Notes: generated by a model from the sequence alone, not told the origin. Shown: positions 34,280 through 45,450, counted from the first letter of the stretch. The stretch is DNA of 64,000 bases from JALYLC01 sp035696365 (GCA_035696365.1 DASRQS010000050.1:129142-193141), one strand, 5' to 3'. Numbers and translations are program-made.

Positions 34280-36988
34280 TCAGCCCTCGAGCAGGTCGAG
34301 CAGCGTCGGTCCTTCCTGCTCGGGCGCGGCCGTGGCGACTGCCAGCCGGCGCGGCGGGCGCTGGACGACGACGCCTCCGGGGCCGGCCAGCTCGACGACG
34401 CGCGCGCCGCACGAGCGCTCGAGCCGATCGGCCAGCGCGGCGTGACAGGTCGAGACCACGACCTGGCGCCCCTCGACCGCTCCGAGCACTCGCACCAGGG
34501 CATCCAGCCGGTGCGCGTCCCAGTGCGCGAACAACTCGTCGAGGAAGAGCGGGAGGCGGGCCTCGGCGTCGATCGCGTCGACGAGCGCGAGCCGCACGGC
34601 GACGTAGACCTGCTCGAGGGTGCCGCGAGAGAGCGGCGGTCCCACGCGCAGCGGCATGGGCTCGCCCTCGCGGGTCACCTCGAGCACCGGCTCCCCACCC
34701 GGCGTCTCCACGATCGCGACGCCGGTGTAGCGGGCATGCGTGATGGCCTCCAGATAGCGGCTCGCGGCCTGCAGCCAGGCCGGGGCGTAGCGCTCGCGCA
34801 CCTCGCGCTCGGCGCGGCGCACGACCGCCGCCGCGAGCGCGAGCCGATCGCGCCCGCGCCGCACCTGCGCGAGCTCGTCCTCGACCGCTCGCAACTCGCC
34901 CTCGACGTCGCCGATCGTGCGCGCCGCGCCCAGGCGGTCGAGCTCTGCGCCCAGTTCCTGCTCTCGTAGCATCAGCGCCTCGGAACGGGAGCGCGCCTCG
35001 CGCAGCTCGGCGACGAGCGTCGCGTGCTCGTCGTCGGAGAGCAGCAGGCGCTCTCCGCGCGCCTCGCGCTCGCGCGCGGTCACGAGCAAGGCGTCGAGCT
35101 CGGGCACGCCCTCGACGAGGCTGCGCTCTCGCTGGTCGGCGGCAACGCGTCGCGTCGCCGCTGCGTGCAGCCGGTCGAGCGCGTCGGCTTCGTCGCCCGT
35201 CGGCGATGCGCTGCGCACGAGGGCCTCGAGCTCCGCGAGCCGCTCGCCGACGCTCTGCGTCCGCTCCGCTGCAGCCGCCGCGCGCGGAAGCAGCTCGCCG
35301 GCCCGCTCGTTCGCGGCGGTCGCCTGCGCATCACGGCGTTGCGCAGCCTCGAGCTCCTCGGAGAGCCGCTCGGGGTCGTCCGTGCCGAGCACGGCCGCGA
35401 GCGCCGCGCCGCGCTCGGTCGCCCGCAGCTCGGCCTCGACGAGCTGCGCGAGGCGCGCGGTCGCGAGCGCCTGATCGCGCGTCGCCGCCCGCAGCTGCTC
35501 GATGTCGCCGACGAGCGTCTGATCGGGACGCTCCTTGCGCGACTCGGCAACGTGAAGGTCTCCGAGCGCCGTGACGAGCTCGCTCGAGGCCGCCGAGTGC
35601 TCCTTGAGGGCGACGCGCATCCTGCGGGCGCCCTTGCGCTTGTAGGCGAGGAAGCCCGCCGCCGCGGCCAGCAGCAGGGCGCCCGCCAGCAGCGCGAGGC
35701 GCGGGCCCGGGAGCGCGAGCGCCAGGGCGGCGAGCACCACGGACAGCACCGCCGTGGCGACGACCGCAGCCCCCGAGACGTGCATGACGGGAGCCGTCGC
35801 GCCGCGCGCGGCGTTCTCGCAGCGCACCGCGGCAGCCTGGAGGTCGGCGATCTGCACCGTCTCGAGCGCGGCCTCGTCGGCCGCGCGCGGGGCATGCCCC
35901 AGCACACGCAGCCCGAGGTCGGCGCAGCGGGTCGCGAGACTCGCGGCGCGCGCGCGCTCGACCGCCAGCTGATCCCTGTCTCCCTCGTCGCGGGCGCGTG
36001 CCAGGGCCGCCTCGCGGATCGTTGCCGCGTGCCGAAGCAGCACCTGGTCTCGGTCGCCGAGCCGCGAGGCCAGCTGTGCGGTCTCGAGCTCGGCGCGGAT
36101 GGCCGCCAGCTCGCGCCGGCGCTCGTCGAGCTCTGCCCGTAGCCCCTCGACGCGCTCGCCGGGCTGGGCTCCGACCCGCGCAGCGAGTGGCTCGGGCACG
36201 AGCTCCTCGGCCTCGCTGCGCAGGCGCTCGAGCTCCTGCCAGGCCCGCAGGGCGGGCGCGTGGCGGTCGTGCAGGTCGCGGCGGCCGTCCAGCCTGGCCT
36301 CCTCACGGCGGGCGAGCGCCAGCTGCTCCCGCACGCGCGCCAGCTCGGCCGCCGCCTGCGCGTGCGCCTGCGCCCCGGCGAGTGCCTCGCGGCGGGCCTC
36401 GCGCAAGGCGCTCAGCCGGGCCGAGAGGTCCGCCGAGCGCGGCTTGCCGCGGCGATCGGCCCGCCAGAGCGCGTCTGCGGCAGTGGAGAGATCCTGGGCG
36501 GCGAGCGCGGCGGGCCGCAGGAACGCGGGCGAGGCCCCGCCGAGCAGCCGCTGCTCGATCTCGCGCCAGGTCGCGGCGTCCAGCCCGCGCAACTCGTCCG
36601 CGTCGAACGCGTGGAGGGCCAGGTAGGTGCCACGCTCGAGCCAGGCGACCTCCGCCAGGGGACGGTTTGCCAGCTCCTCCTGAGCATCTCCGCGCCAGGC
36701 CCGGCCCGTCGGCCGCGCGCGCAGGTGGCGCTCGACGCGCACGCGGGCGCCATCGGGCAGCAGGAGGTCGAGCTCGCCGTGGGCATGGCCGTCGGCGGGC
36801 GTCGCCGGATGATCCTCGCGCGCCGCCGGCGAGAAGCCGTAGAGCATCGAGGCGACGAACGAGCGCAGCGTCGACTTGCCCGCCTCGTTCGGCCCGTAGA
36901 CGACGAGCAGGTCGGTCTCGGCGAGGCCCTCGAGCTCGAGCTCGGCCAGCGGACCGTAGGCGCCGACGCGGAGGCGGTCGATCCTCAC
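34280..36988 (-). CDS. SbcC/YhaN-like coiled-coil ATPase
   Basis: A 902-residue ABC-ATPase of the Rad50/SbcC superfamily. Walker A GPNEAGKST lies at residues 32-40, the signature-like LSRGTLEQVYVAVRLAL and Walker B PLFLDELFAHWD near 816, and the H-loop VVVSTCH near the end. Long Ala/Arg/Glu coiled coils fill the middle. Two hydrophobic helices at about 405-448 interrupt the coil apex, as in Bacillus YhaN-type proteins, so the protein may be tied to the membrane. It overlaps the nuclease gene by 4 bases. Likely acts with it in DNA end processing or repair. Confidence 0.85.
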   Translation of the reverse strand: MRIDRLRVGAYGPLAELELEGLAETDLLVVYGPNEAGKSTLRSFVASMLYGFSPAAREDHPATPADGHAHGELDLLLPDGARVRVERHLRARPTGRAWRGDAQEELANRPLAEVAWLERGTYLALHAFDADELRGLDAATWREIEQRLLGGASPAFLRPAALAAQDLSTAADALWRADRRGKPRSADLSARLSALREARREALAGAQAHAQAAAELARVREQLALARREEARLDGRRDLHDRHAPALRAWQELERLRSEAEELVPEPLAARVGAQPGERVEGLRAELDERRRELAAIRAELETAQLASRLGDRDQVLLRHAATIREAALARARDEGDRDQLAVERARAASLATRCADLGLRVLGHAPRAADEAALETVQIADLQAAAVRCENAARGATAPVMHVSGAAVVATAVLSVVLAALALALPGPRLALLAGALLLAAAAGFLAYKRKGARRMRVALKEHSAASSELVTALGDLHVAESRKERPDQTLVGDIEQLRAATRDQALATARLAQLVEAELRATERGAALAAVLGTDDPERLSEELEAAQRRDAQATAANERAGELLPRAAAAAERTQSVGERLAELEALVRSASPTGDEADALDRLHAAATRRVAADQRERSLVEGVPELDALLVTAREREARGERLLLSDDEHATLVAELREARSRSEALMLREQELGAELDRLGAARTIGDVEGELRAVEDELAQVRRGRDRLALAAAVVRRAEREVRERYAPAWLQAASRYLEAITHARYTGVAIVETPGGEPVLEVTREGEPMPLRVGPPLSRGTLEQVYVAVRLALVDAIDAEARLPLFLDELFAHWDAHRLDALVRVLGAVEGRQVVVSTCHAALADRLERSCGARVVELAGPGGVVVQRPPRRLAVATAAPEQEGPTLLDLLEG

Positions 36989-38202
36989 GGAGCGGACTCC
37001 GCCAGCAGCGCCTCGGCAAGGGTCTCGTCGAGGTCGCTCAGCAGGTCAGCCAGGTAGGCTCGCCGGGTCGCCTGGTCGCCGGAGTCCTCGCCTGCGAGCA
37101 CGGACGGAGCGAGCTCGTCCAGCAGCGCCTCCTCGGAGTCGGCCCGGCTCGCGATCTCGAGCGCGGCGCCCAGCAGGTGCGGCTGGCCGCGATGCCGCTC
37201 GAGATCGAGCGGCGGGCGCAGATGCTCGCAGCGCAGGTCCACGCTGAGCGCGCCGAGCGCGAGCGCCAGCTCCTCGGCGGACCCCTGGCGCTCCTCGGGA
37301 TCGCGCAGCGCGAAGGCGAGCGGGGAACGGCCTCGCAGCTCCAACCGCACGACGAGCTCCTCGTTCGCGGCGCCGGGCTGCGTCGCCTCCAGGGCGACCA
37401 AGGCGTCGCCGGCGAGGCCCGCGAGGCCGGCGGCGGTGACGTCGTCGAGTCGCAGCCGCTCGAAGCGCATCGGGGCGAGTGCCACGAACTCGACCTGCGC
37501 GCGGCCGGCGGCGTCGATCTCGACGACGAGCGCGCCCTTGGCGCCCGGCTCGCCTACATCGTGCGGCGAGAGGCAGCCGGGATACCACGCGGGCGGGTCG
37601 CTGCGCACCTGCTGGCGCAGGTGCACGTGGCCGAGCGCCCAGTAGGCGTAGCCGCGGTCGAGATCCTCCGCTGCACAGGGCGCGTAACGCTCGCGCGCGG
37701 CCGCCGCCCCGTCGACCTGCGCGTGGAGCACCGCGATGGAGGCCGGGCTGGGCGCGGGCGGCATCAGCACGGCCAGGTTGGCGCCCTCGGCGCCGCCCGC
37801 GTGGCCGATCGCGACGACGTGCCCGAGCGGCTCGCCCCCGGGGCCGGAGAGCTCGACGGTCACGGGCTCGTGCGTCAGGGCGAGCGTGCAGCCGGCCTGC
37901 GCGAGTGGCGCCAGCGCCCGGCCGGGATCGTGGTTGCCGCTCGCCAGGATCACCTCGATGCCCGCCTCAAGCACGAGCGCGAGCTGCGCCAGCGCGTGAT
38001 GCAGCGCGGCCGGCCCCACCTCGCTGCGCTCGAAGAGATCGCCTGCGATCACGAGGGCGTGCGCGCTGCGCTCGATCGCGAGCTCGCAGACGCGCGCGAA
38101 GGCCTCGCGCTCGGCCGCGCGCACCCGCGTCCGCACGGTGGCGTCGAGGCTCGCGCACGGGGCGTCGAGATGGCAATCGGCGGTATGGACGATCCGCAGC
38201 AT
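36985..38202 (-). CDS. SbcD/YhaO-like DNA exonuclease (metallophosphoesterase)
   Basis: A 405-residue Mre11/SbcD-superfamily nuclease. Metal-binding motifs are HTADCHLD (D9, H11), AGDLFE, SGNHDPG and GHVHLRQQ. A C-terminal capping region of about 170 residues follows, poorly conserved, as in YhaO. It forms a pair with the YhaN-like ATPase, like Mre11-Rad50. TAGGCT (38217-38212) ends 9 bases before the ATG without a ribosome site, so it may be nearly leaderless. Confidence 0.88.
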   Translation of the reverse strand: MLRIVHTADCHLDAPCASLDATVRTRVRAAEREAFARVCELAIERSAHALVIAGDLFERSEVGPAALHHALAQLALVLEAGIEVILASGNHDPGRALAPLAQAGCTLALTHEPVTVELSGPGGEPLGHVVAIGHAGGAEGANLAVLMPPAPSPASIAVLHAQVDGAAAARERYAPCAAEDLDRGYAYWALGHVHLRQQVRSDPPAWYPGCLSPHDVGEPGAKGALVVEIDAAGRAQVEFVALAPMRFERLRLDDVTAAGLAGLAGDALVALEATQPGAANEELVVRLELRGRSPLAFALRDPEERQGSAEELALALGALSVDLRCEHLRPPLDLERHRGQPHLLGAALEIASRADSEEALLDELAPSVLAGEDSGDQATRRAYLADLLSDLDETLAEALLAESAP

Positions 38203-38257
38203 GGGTGTCGCAGCCTAATCCTGCGGTCGGCTGTCGCCGCCCTGCACAAGCCGGCAT

Positions 38258-38280
38258 CAGGCACGCAATTTGCGTGCCTG
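38258..38280. terminator. 23-bp palindrome after ettA
   Basis: CAGGCACGCAA and its reverse complement flank one T. It lies 67 bases past the ettA stop and 56 bases before the yhaO-like start, both on the minus strand. It is probably the ettA terminator, though without a T-run; a protein-binding site is also possible. Confidence 0.45.
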
Positions 38281-38346
38281 GCCCAATGCGCGCACTCGCG
38301 TGCCCGAGGCGCACATGAGCCCCGATTCGTGCAGGCGCGAGGTGTT

Positions 38347-40026
<1,680 letters not shown>

Positions 40027-40147
40027 CGAGCGCGCAGGGTAGCTGCTGAGAGCCACTGGCCCCGCCGTCCGCTCCAGGGTGGGACCGCTACAACGTTGTT
40101 CCGGGCGAGTGATATCGGAAATGCGCTGCGCCTCCGATACGGAGAGC

Positions 40148-41023
40148 ATGAACGGACGCTCTCGCTTGCTCGCAACCTTCTTTGCTTGTCTCTGTGCACT
40201 CTTGCTGCCCGCAGCCGCCGGCGCGGCCGAGATCGTCGATCGCGGCGTCTCCTCGCCGACGCTCGCCGTCAACGGAAACAACGTCGCGCTCGTGACCTAC
40301 ACCGCGCACGGCGTGAAGCGCCACGTCCTCTACTGGGGCGCCGTCGACTGGGGCACGAAGTTCGCCCGCGACTACTCGGGCGGCTGGAAGAGCAAGGTCG
40401 CCGACTTCAAGCGCTTCAGCAACAGCTGCAAGGCCTACACCGGCCCGCAGCTGGCCTTCATGATCTATGCCTGCGACGCGCCGGACGGCTCGCACTGGGC
40501 GCTCCAGCAGTGGTCGCGCCTGTGGAAGAACTACGGCGGGGACTCGGCTCCCGCCGAGCTCTACATCTCGCACTGGCGCGGCAATATCGGAGTCCTCCAG
40601 ATCTCCACCGACTACAGCTACCACGGCAAGCACCAGCATCTCTGGGGCGACTTCACGTTCCACGACAAGCCGGTCTTCGGCACCAGCTGGACCAAGGCGG
40701 GCGTGCCCAAGGACAGGCAGGGCCGCAACATCTACGTGGACTTCCTCAAGGGCCCGACGTGGCGCCGCGTCAACAGCTTCCTCACGCATCCGCCGACCGC
40801 CGGCTTCTGTTACACGTTCGCCAACCACCCGGCCAGCTCGCCGGCCTGGAACGGCCAGGGCACGGGCGACGCCTATCGCGCAACGGCCATCGGCCCGGGC
40901 GTGTCCCCGCTCGTGCAGGTGCATTTCTCGCCGCCCGGCCCGTACAGCCCCGACGTCGACGCCGCGGCCAACGCCGCGCAGACGGAACTGCTGGGCAACG
41001 ACAGGCGTTGCCGGATCGACTGA
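40148..41023 (+). CDS. Secreted protein of unknown function
   Basis: A 291-residue protein with a clear Sec signal peptide (NGRSRLLATFFACLCALLLP, cleavage near AAAGA-AE). The mature part is rich in Tyr, Trp and His (HWALQQWSRLWKNYGG, STDYSYHGKHQHLWGDFTFH) and has three Cys residues. I do not recognise a domain. The ATG at 40148 is favoured by the signal peptide; an upstream in-frame ATG at 40121 would add a hydrophilic leader. It converges on a transporter operon with a strong hairpin between them. Confidence 0.75.
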   Translation: MNGRSRLLATFFACLCALLLPAAAGAAEIVDRGVSSPTLAVNGNNVALVTYTAHGVKRHVLYWGAVDWGTKFARDYSGGWKSKVADFKRFSNSCKAYTGPQLAFMIYACDAPDGSHWALQQWSRLWKNYGGDSAPAELYISHWRGNIGVLQISTDYSYHGKHQHLWGDFTFHDKPVFGTSWTKAGVPKDRQGRNIYVDFLKGPTWRRVNSFLTHPPTAGFCYTFANHPASSPAWNGQGTGDAYRATAIGPGVSPLVQVHFSPPGPYSPDVDAAANAAQTELLGNDRRCRID

Positions 41024-41049
41024 TCGATCGGGAGAGCGGGTGGGCCAAG

Positions 41050-41077
41050 GCTCGCCCCGGCCGCTGCCGGGGCGAGC
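41050..41077. terminator. Bidirectional terminator-like hairpin
   Basis: GCTCGCCCCGGC and its reverse complement form a perfect 12-bp stem with a 4-base loop between two convergent genes. Confidence 0.6.
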
Positions 41078-41086
41078 GCCCGCCGC

Positions 41087-41764
41087 TCAGGTGGGACGTC
41101 CGCCCGCGAGGCCGCGGTCGCGCAGCAGCTGACTCTCCGCCTCGGCTCCGAGAATCGCGCCCGGCGGTCCGAGGGTGGGGACGTCTCCGGGCCCAGCAGG
41201 CAGTCCGAGGGAGGGCGCCTCGCGGTTGCCGCGACGCCGTCGCAGGAGGTCGGCGAGCGCAAAGCCGAGCGCGAACAGGATCGCGAGGCCGATCATCCAC
41301 TCGCGCAGGCTGAGAATCGTGTCCCGCGCGCTCTGCTCCCACTCGCCCTGGCTGAGCAGGTTCGTCGGGAATGTGTCGCGGATGAGATCCTGGCCGCGCG
41401 GGTAGCGAGCCGTGTGATGCCGCTGCCAGGTGTCGAGCTTGTGCGGCAGCGCGGCCGAGATCACGAGCATCGCCGCGCACACGATGTAGGTGCCGTAACG
41501 GATGAAGACGGCGGCGACGCCGATCCCGATCAGCAGCGCCGACGGGATCAGCGCGGCGAGCCAGATCTTGGCCTCCAGCCCGGGGGTCGTCGGGTGGAAG
41601 CGCAGGATCAGGTGCCCGTTGTGCGTCCAGGCGATCACGTGTGGGCGATCCAGCGCCAGCGAGGCCAGCATCAGCGAGAGGAAGTAGAGCGGCGCGGCCA
41701 GGATGCTCGCGACGATCAGCGGCGTGCGCTTGCGCGCGGCGAGGCGCTTGAGGAAGGTGTTCAC
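41087..41764 (-). CDS. Membrane protein of the amino-acid ABC operon
   Basis: A 225-residue protein with about four transmembrane segments (TPLIVASILAAPLYFLSLML, IWLAALIPSALLIGIGVAAV, TYIVCAAMLVISAAL, MIGLAILFALGFALADLL) and a cytosolic Pro/Gly-rich tail. I do not recognise a family. Its GTG start overlaps the stop of the ATPase gene (GTGA), so it belongs to the transporter operon as the last gene. It is not a typical permease; the role is unknown. Confidence 0.72.
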   Translation of the reverse strand: MNTFLKRLAARKRTPLIVASILAAPLYFLSLMLASLALDRPHVIAWTHNGHLILRFHPTTPGLEAKIWLAALIPSALLIGIGVAAVFIRYGTYIVCAAMLVISAALPHKLDTWQRHHTARYPRGQDLIRDTFPTNLLSQGEWEQSARDTILSLREWMIGLAILFALGFALADLLRRRRGNREAPSLGLPAGPGDVPTLGPPGAILGAEAESQLLRDRGLAGGRPT

Positions 41765-42513
41765 ATCCGCCCCGCGGCGAGGATGCTGCTCAGGAACGCG
41801 CGCGTCCGCTCTTCCTTGGGGTCCCCGAACAGCTGGCTCGGCGGGCCCTCCTCGAGGATCAGGCCGCCGTCCAGGAAGCAGATCTTGCTCGACACCTCGC
41901 GCGCGAAGCTCATCTCGTGCGTGGCGATGATCATCGTCATGCCGATCTCGCTCAGGTCGCGCACGAGCTGCAGGACCTCGCTCACGAGCTGAGGATCGAG
42001 CGCGCTCGTGATCTCGTCGAGCAGCATCAGCTTGGGATCCATCGCGAGCGCGCGCACGATCGCGACGCGCTGCTGCTGGCCGCCCGAGAGGCGGTCGGGA
42101 AACTCCTCGGCCTTCTCGCGCAGTCCGATGCGGTCGAGCAGCTCGAACGCGCGCGCCTCGGCCTGCTTCTTGGAGCGGCCGAGCGTCTTGCGCGGCGAGA
42201 GCGTCACGTTCTGCAGCACCGTCATGTGCGGGAAGAGGTTGAAGGCCTGGAAGACGATGCCGATGTGCCGGCGCAGCTCGTTGACGTCGACCTTGCCGGT
42301 GGTCAGGTTCTGCCCGTCGAACGTGATCTGCCCGGCGTCGATCTTCTCGAGCAGGTTGATGCAGCGCAGCAGCGTGGACTTGCCCGAGCCCGAGGCGCCG
42401 ATCAGGCACACGACGTCGTGCGCCTTGACCTCGAGGCTGACGTTGGTCAGCACCTGGTTGTCGCCGAACGACTTGGAGACGTTCTCGACCTTGACGAAGC
42501 TCTCGTCGCTCAT
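41761..42513 (-). CDS. Amino-acid ABC transporter ATP-binding protein (GlnQ-like)
   Basis: A 250-residue ATPase of the polar amino acid uptake family. Walker A GASGSGKST, signature LSGGQQQRVAIVRAL and Walker B LMLLDEITSALDP are present; DEITSALD is the variant common in GlnQ/HisP relatives. ATGA overlap with the permease gene. It powers uptake together with the permease and binding protein upstream. Confidence 0.93.
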   Translation of the reverse strand: MSDESFVKVENVSKSFGDNQVLTNVSLEVKAHDVVCLIGASGSGKSTLLRCINLLEKIDAGQITFDGQNLTTGKVDVNELRRHIGIVFQAFNLFPHMTVLQNVTLSPRKTLGRSKKQAEARAFELLDRIGLREKAEEFPDRLSGGQQQRVAIVRALAMDPKLMLLDEITSALDPQLVSEVLQLVRDLSEIGMTMIIATHEMSFAREVSSKICFLDGGLILEEGPPSQLFGDPKEERTRAFLSSILAAGRM

Positions 42514-43214
42514 CCGGCGGCGCGCTCACGTAGCTCGCGCTGCCGGATCAGGTTGTCCGTGAAGCGCGCGAGCGGGATCGTCAGCATCACGAAGAAGACG
42601 GCCGCCACCGTGTAGCCCGTGAAGTTGGTGTACGCGGTCGAGTAGTTCTGTGCCGCGAGCACCGCCTCGCCGATGCCGATCACGAAGACGATCGCGGTGT
42701 CCTTCTGGAGCCCGATGAAGTCGTTCAGCAACGGCGGGATGACCCGCCGGATGGCCTGGGGGAGCACGACGTAGCGCATCGTCTGCCCGTAGCTCAGCCC
42801 GAGCGAGCGAGCTGCCATGCGCTGGCTCTGGTGGATCGACTCGATGCCCGCACGGTAGACCTCGGCGACGTAGGCCGAGTAGATGATCGCGATGGATGCG
42901 ATGCCGTAGGTCGTCGCGCTCTGGCTGGAGATCCAGCCGGCGTCGGCCGAGGGAACGCCGACGCCGATCACGAGCGCGACGATGATCAGCGGCGTCCCGC
43001 GGAAGAAGTCGACGTAGAGAATGGCCAGGGCGCGCAGCGGACTCGCTGCGCGCCCTGGGAGTCCTCGTACCACCGCGATCCCCAGCGCGAAGATCAGGAC
43101 CAGGATCTCCGCGATCACCATCATGTGGATGTTCGTCTGGAATCCGATCCAGACATCCGGCAGAACGTCCCGGAAGGCATGCGGCGAGAAGAACAGGTCG
43201 AGAATGCGGTGCAT
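42510..43214 (-). CDS. Amino-acid ABC transporter permease (HisM/GlnP family)
   Basis: A 234-residue permease with about five helices and the family's cytoplasmic loop (ESIHQSQRMAARSLGLSYGQ), which contacts the ATPase. RGTPLIIVALVIG is also typical. It lies 39 bases after the binding-protein gene and overlaps the ATPase gene. One permease gene suggests a homodimer. Confidence 0.92.
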   Translation of the reverse strand: MHRILDLFFSPHAFRDVLPDVWIGFQTNIHMMVIAEILVLIFALGIAVVRGLPGRAASPLRALAILYVDFFRGTPLIIVALVIGVGVPSADAGWISSQSATTYGIASIAIIYSAYVAEVYRAGIESIHQSQRMAARSLGLSYGQTMRYVVLPQAIRRVIPPLLNDFIGLQKDTAIVFVIGIGEAVLAAQNYSTAYTNFTGYTVAAVFFVMLTIPLARFTDNLIRQRELRERAAG

Positions 43215-43253
43215 GTGTCGCGCGACCCTACTACTTGAAGGCGAGCACCGGCG

Positions 43254-44072
43254 CTATTTGAAGACGGGCAACTTGGCGAAGTCCGCAGACAACCACTTCT
43301 TCTGCATCTTGCCGATCGTGCCGTCCTCGACGAAGCCCTTGACGATGGTGCTCACCATGGGACGCAGCTTGCTGCCCTTCTGGAAAACGATGCCGTACTG
43401 CTCGTGCGTGACGATGCGGCCCACGATCGGGCCGAACTTGCCGGGCGAGGACGCGCGCTGGGCGCCGATGATCGGGATGTCGTAGACGACGGCGTCGCAC
43501 TGGCCCGACTGCAGCTCCTGGAACATGACCGCGGTCTGGCTCGGGTTGAGCACCGGCTTGGTCGGCTTGATGTGCACCTTGATGTAGGTGGCGCCGGTCG
43601 TGCCGGAGGCGGCGCACAGCTTGAGCTTGCGGAGGTCGGCGATGGACTTCGGCACCGGGTTCAGGCCCTTGCGGATCATGACGCCCTGATCGGCCTCGAT
43701 GTACGGGCTCGAAAAGTCGACATTCTTCTGGCGCTCAGGCGTGATCGTCTCCTGGCCGAAGTACATGTCGTACGGCTTGGGGCCGGGCGCGTAGGACTTC
43801 GGGAACGACGACAGGTAGTACCACTGGACCTTCTTCAGGCCGAGCTTCTTGGCGATCGCGAGGCCCAGGTCGACCTCCATGCCCTTCGGATTCACTACCG
43901 TGGTGCCCTTGAACGTGCCGACCTCGAAGCCCGGTGCCGGCGGGGTCATGCCGACGATCAGCGTGCCGGGCTTCAGCGTCGGAGGTGCGGCGGTGTGCTT
44001 GGCCCCGGCCGTTGCGGCCGTGAGGCTGAGCGCGAGCACCCCCGCAGCCAGCGTTAGGACGATCTTCTTCAC
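43254..44072 (-). CDS. Amino-acid ABC transporter substrate-binding protein
   Basis: A 272-residue periplasmic-binding-protein (SBP_bac_3) type protein. The signal peptide KKIVLTLAAGVLALSLTAATAGA is followed by the mature domain LIVGMTPPAPGFE; NPKGMEVDLGLAIAKKLG and DFSSPYIEADQGVMIRKG are family hallmarks. No lipobox Cys is present, which is unusual for a Gram-positive-type exported binding protein. The GTG at 44072 follows a GGGGG site. The amino acid bound is unknown. It is divergent from bioA. Confidence 0.9.
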   Translation of the reverse strand: MKKIVLTLAAGVLALSLTAATAGAKHTAAPPTLKPGTLIVGMTPPAPGFEVGTFKGTTVVNPKGMEVDLGLAIAKKLGLKKVQWYYLSSFPKSYAPGPKPYDMYFGQETITPERQKNVDFSSPYIEADQGVMIRKGLNPVPKSIADLRKLKLCAASGTTGATYIKVHIKPTKPVLNPSQTAVMFQELQSGQCDAVVYDIPIIGAQRASSPGKFGPIVGRIVTHEQYGIVFQKGSKLRPMVSTIVKGFVEDGTIGKMQKKWLSADFAKLPVFK

Positions 44073-44205
44073 GTGTACCCCCGGATGGTTGACGGGCCCA
44101 AATCTAGCCAACGCGCGACGGGTGGGAGCGCGCTTCGCCTGCAACGATTGGACGGCAGGGCGTCCCGCGGGTTAGGACACCCCGCGTCTGACAGAATCGG
44201 CGGCC

Positions 44206-45450
44206 ATGTCCCGCGTCCGCTCCTCTGTCGCCGAGCTGGACCGGCTGCGGCTCTGGCACCCCTTCACCCAGCAGGCCGACTGGGCGCGCGACGACCCGCT
44301 CGTGATCGCCGCCGGCGAGGGCTCCTGGCTGATCGACGAGACCGGAAAGCGCTATCTCGACGGCAACGCCTCGCTCTGGGTGAACGTCCACGGCCACCGC
44401 CGGGCCGAGATCGACGCGGCCGTGCGCGAGCAGCTCGAGCGCATCGCGCACACGACGTTCCTCGGTCTCACCAACCCCGCGGCTGTGGCCTTCGCCGACG
44501 CGCTGCTCGAGACGACGCCCGCCGGGTTGACGCGCGCGTTCCTCTCGGAGAGCGGCTCGAGTGCCTGCGAGGTCGCGATCAAGCTCGCCCTGCGCCACGC
44601 CCAGCTGCGCGGAGAGTCGCGCCGCACGCGCATCGTCGGGCTGCGCAACGGCTACCACGGCGACACGCTCGGTGCCGTCGCGGCCGGGGGCATCGACGCG
44701 TTCCACGCCGCCTTCGCCCCGCTGCTCGGCCCGGCACTGCACGCCCCGAGCCCGATCGACGATCCGTCGGCGGACGGCCTTGCCGAGTTGCTCGCCGAGC
44801 AGGGCGACGAAGTCTTCGCCGTCATCGTGGAGCCGCTCATCCAGGCCGCGGCGGGCGTCCTGGTCGCTCCCGGCGGCTGGCTCGCCCGCGCCCGCGCGCT
44901 CTGCGATGGCGCCGGCTGCTTGCTGATCTGCGACGAGGTGGCCGTGGGCCTCGGGCGCACCGGCACGTTCTGGGCGAGCGAGCGCGAGGACGTCGCGCCG
45001 GACATCCTCTGCTGCGGCAAGGGGCTGACCGGCGGCTACCTGCCGCTCTCGGCCACGCTCGTGCGCGAGGAGCTCTACGAGAGCTTCCTGGGCGGCCCGG
45101 AGCGCACCTTCTACCACGGGCATTCCTACAGCGGGAACCCGCTCGCCTGTGCCGCCGCGTGCGCCTCGCTCGCGCTCTACGAGCAGGACGGCACGCTCGC
45201 CAACGTCGGCCGCCAGTCGGAGCGGCTGCGGGCACGGCTCGCGGCCGCGCCGTATCCGGTGCGCGGTCACGGCCTGCTGCTGGCAGTCGCCGGCGGAGGC
45301 GCCGATGTCTGCCGGGCCGCGCGCCGGCACGGCCTCGTGATCCGCCCGCTCGGAGAGGCCGTCGTGATCTGCCCGCCGCTGTCGCTCTCCGACGACGAGG
45401 CGGATCTGCTCGCGGACGCCCTGCTTGCCGCCTACGCCGACGTGGCGTGA
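44206..45450 (+). CDS. bioA: Adenosylmethionine-8-amino-7-oxononanoate aminotransferase
   Basis: A 414-residue class III aminotransferase that makes 7,8-diaminopelargonate in biotin synthesis. LWHPFTQQADW near the N-terminus is the BioA hallmark. The PLP Lys is in CCGKGLTGGYLPLSAT, and DEVAVGLGRTGTFWASE is typical. CAGAAT (44192-44197) ends 8 bases before the ATG and there is no ribosome site. It heads bioA-bioD-bioB-bsaP, all joined by GTGA overlaps. bioF is not in the operon. Confidence 0.95.
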   Translation: MSRVRSSVAELDRLRLWHPFTQQADWARDDPLVIAAGEGSWLIDETGKRYLDGNASLWVNVHGHRRAEIDAAVREQLERIAHTTFLGLTNPAAVAFADALLETTPAGLTRAFLSESGSSACEVAIKLALRHAQLRGESRRTRIVGLRNGYHGDTLGAVAAGGIDAFHAAFAPLLGPALHAPSPIDDPSADGLAELLAEQGDEVFAVIVEPLIQAAAGVLVAPGGWLARARALCDGAGCLLICDEVAVGLGRTGTFWASEREDVAPDILCCGKGLTGGYLPLSATLVREELYESFLGGPERTFYHGHSYSGNPLACAAACASLALYEQDGTLANVGRQSERLRARLAAAPYPVRGHGLLLAVAGGGADVCRAARRHGLVIRPLGEAVVICPPLSLSDDEADLLADALLAAYADVA

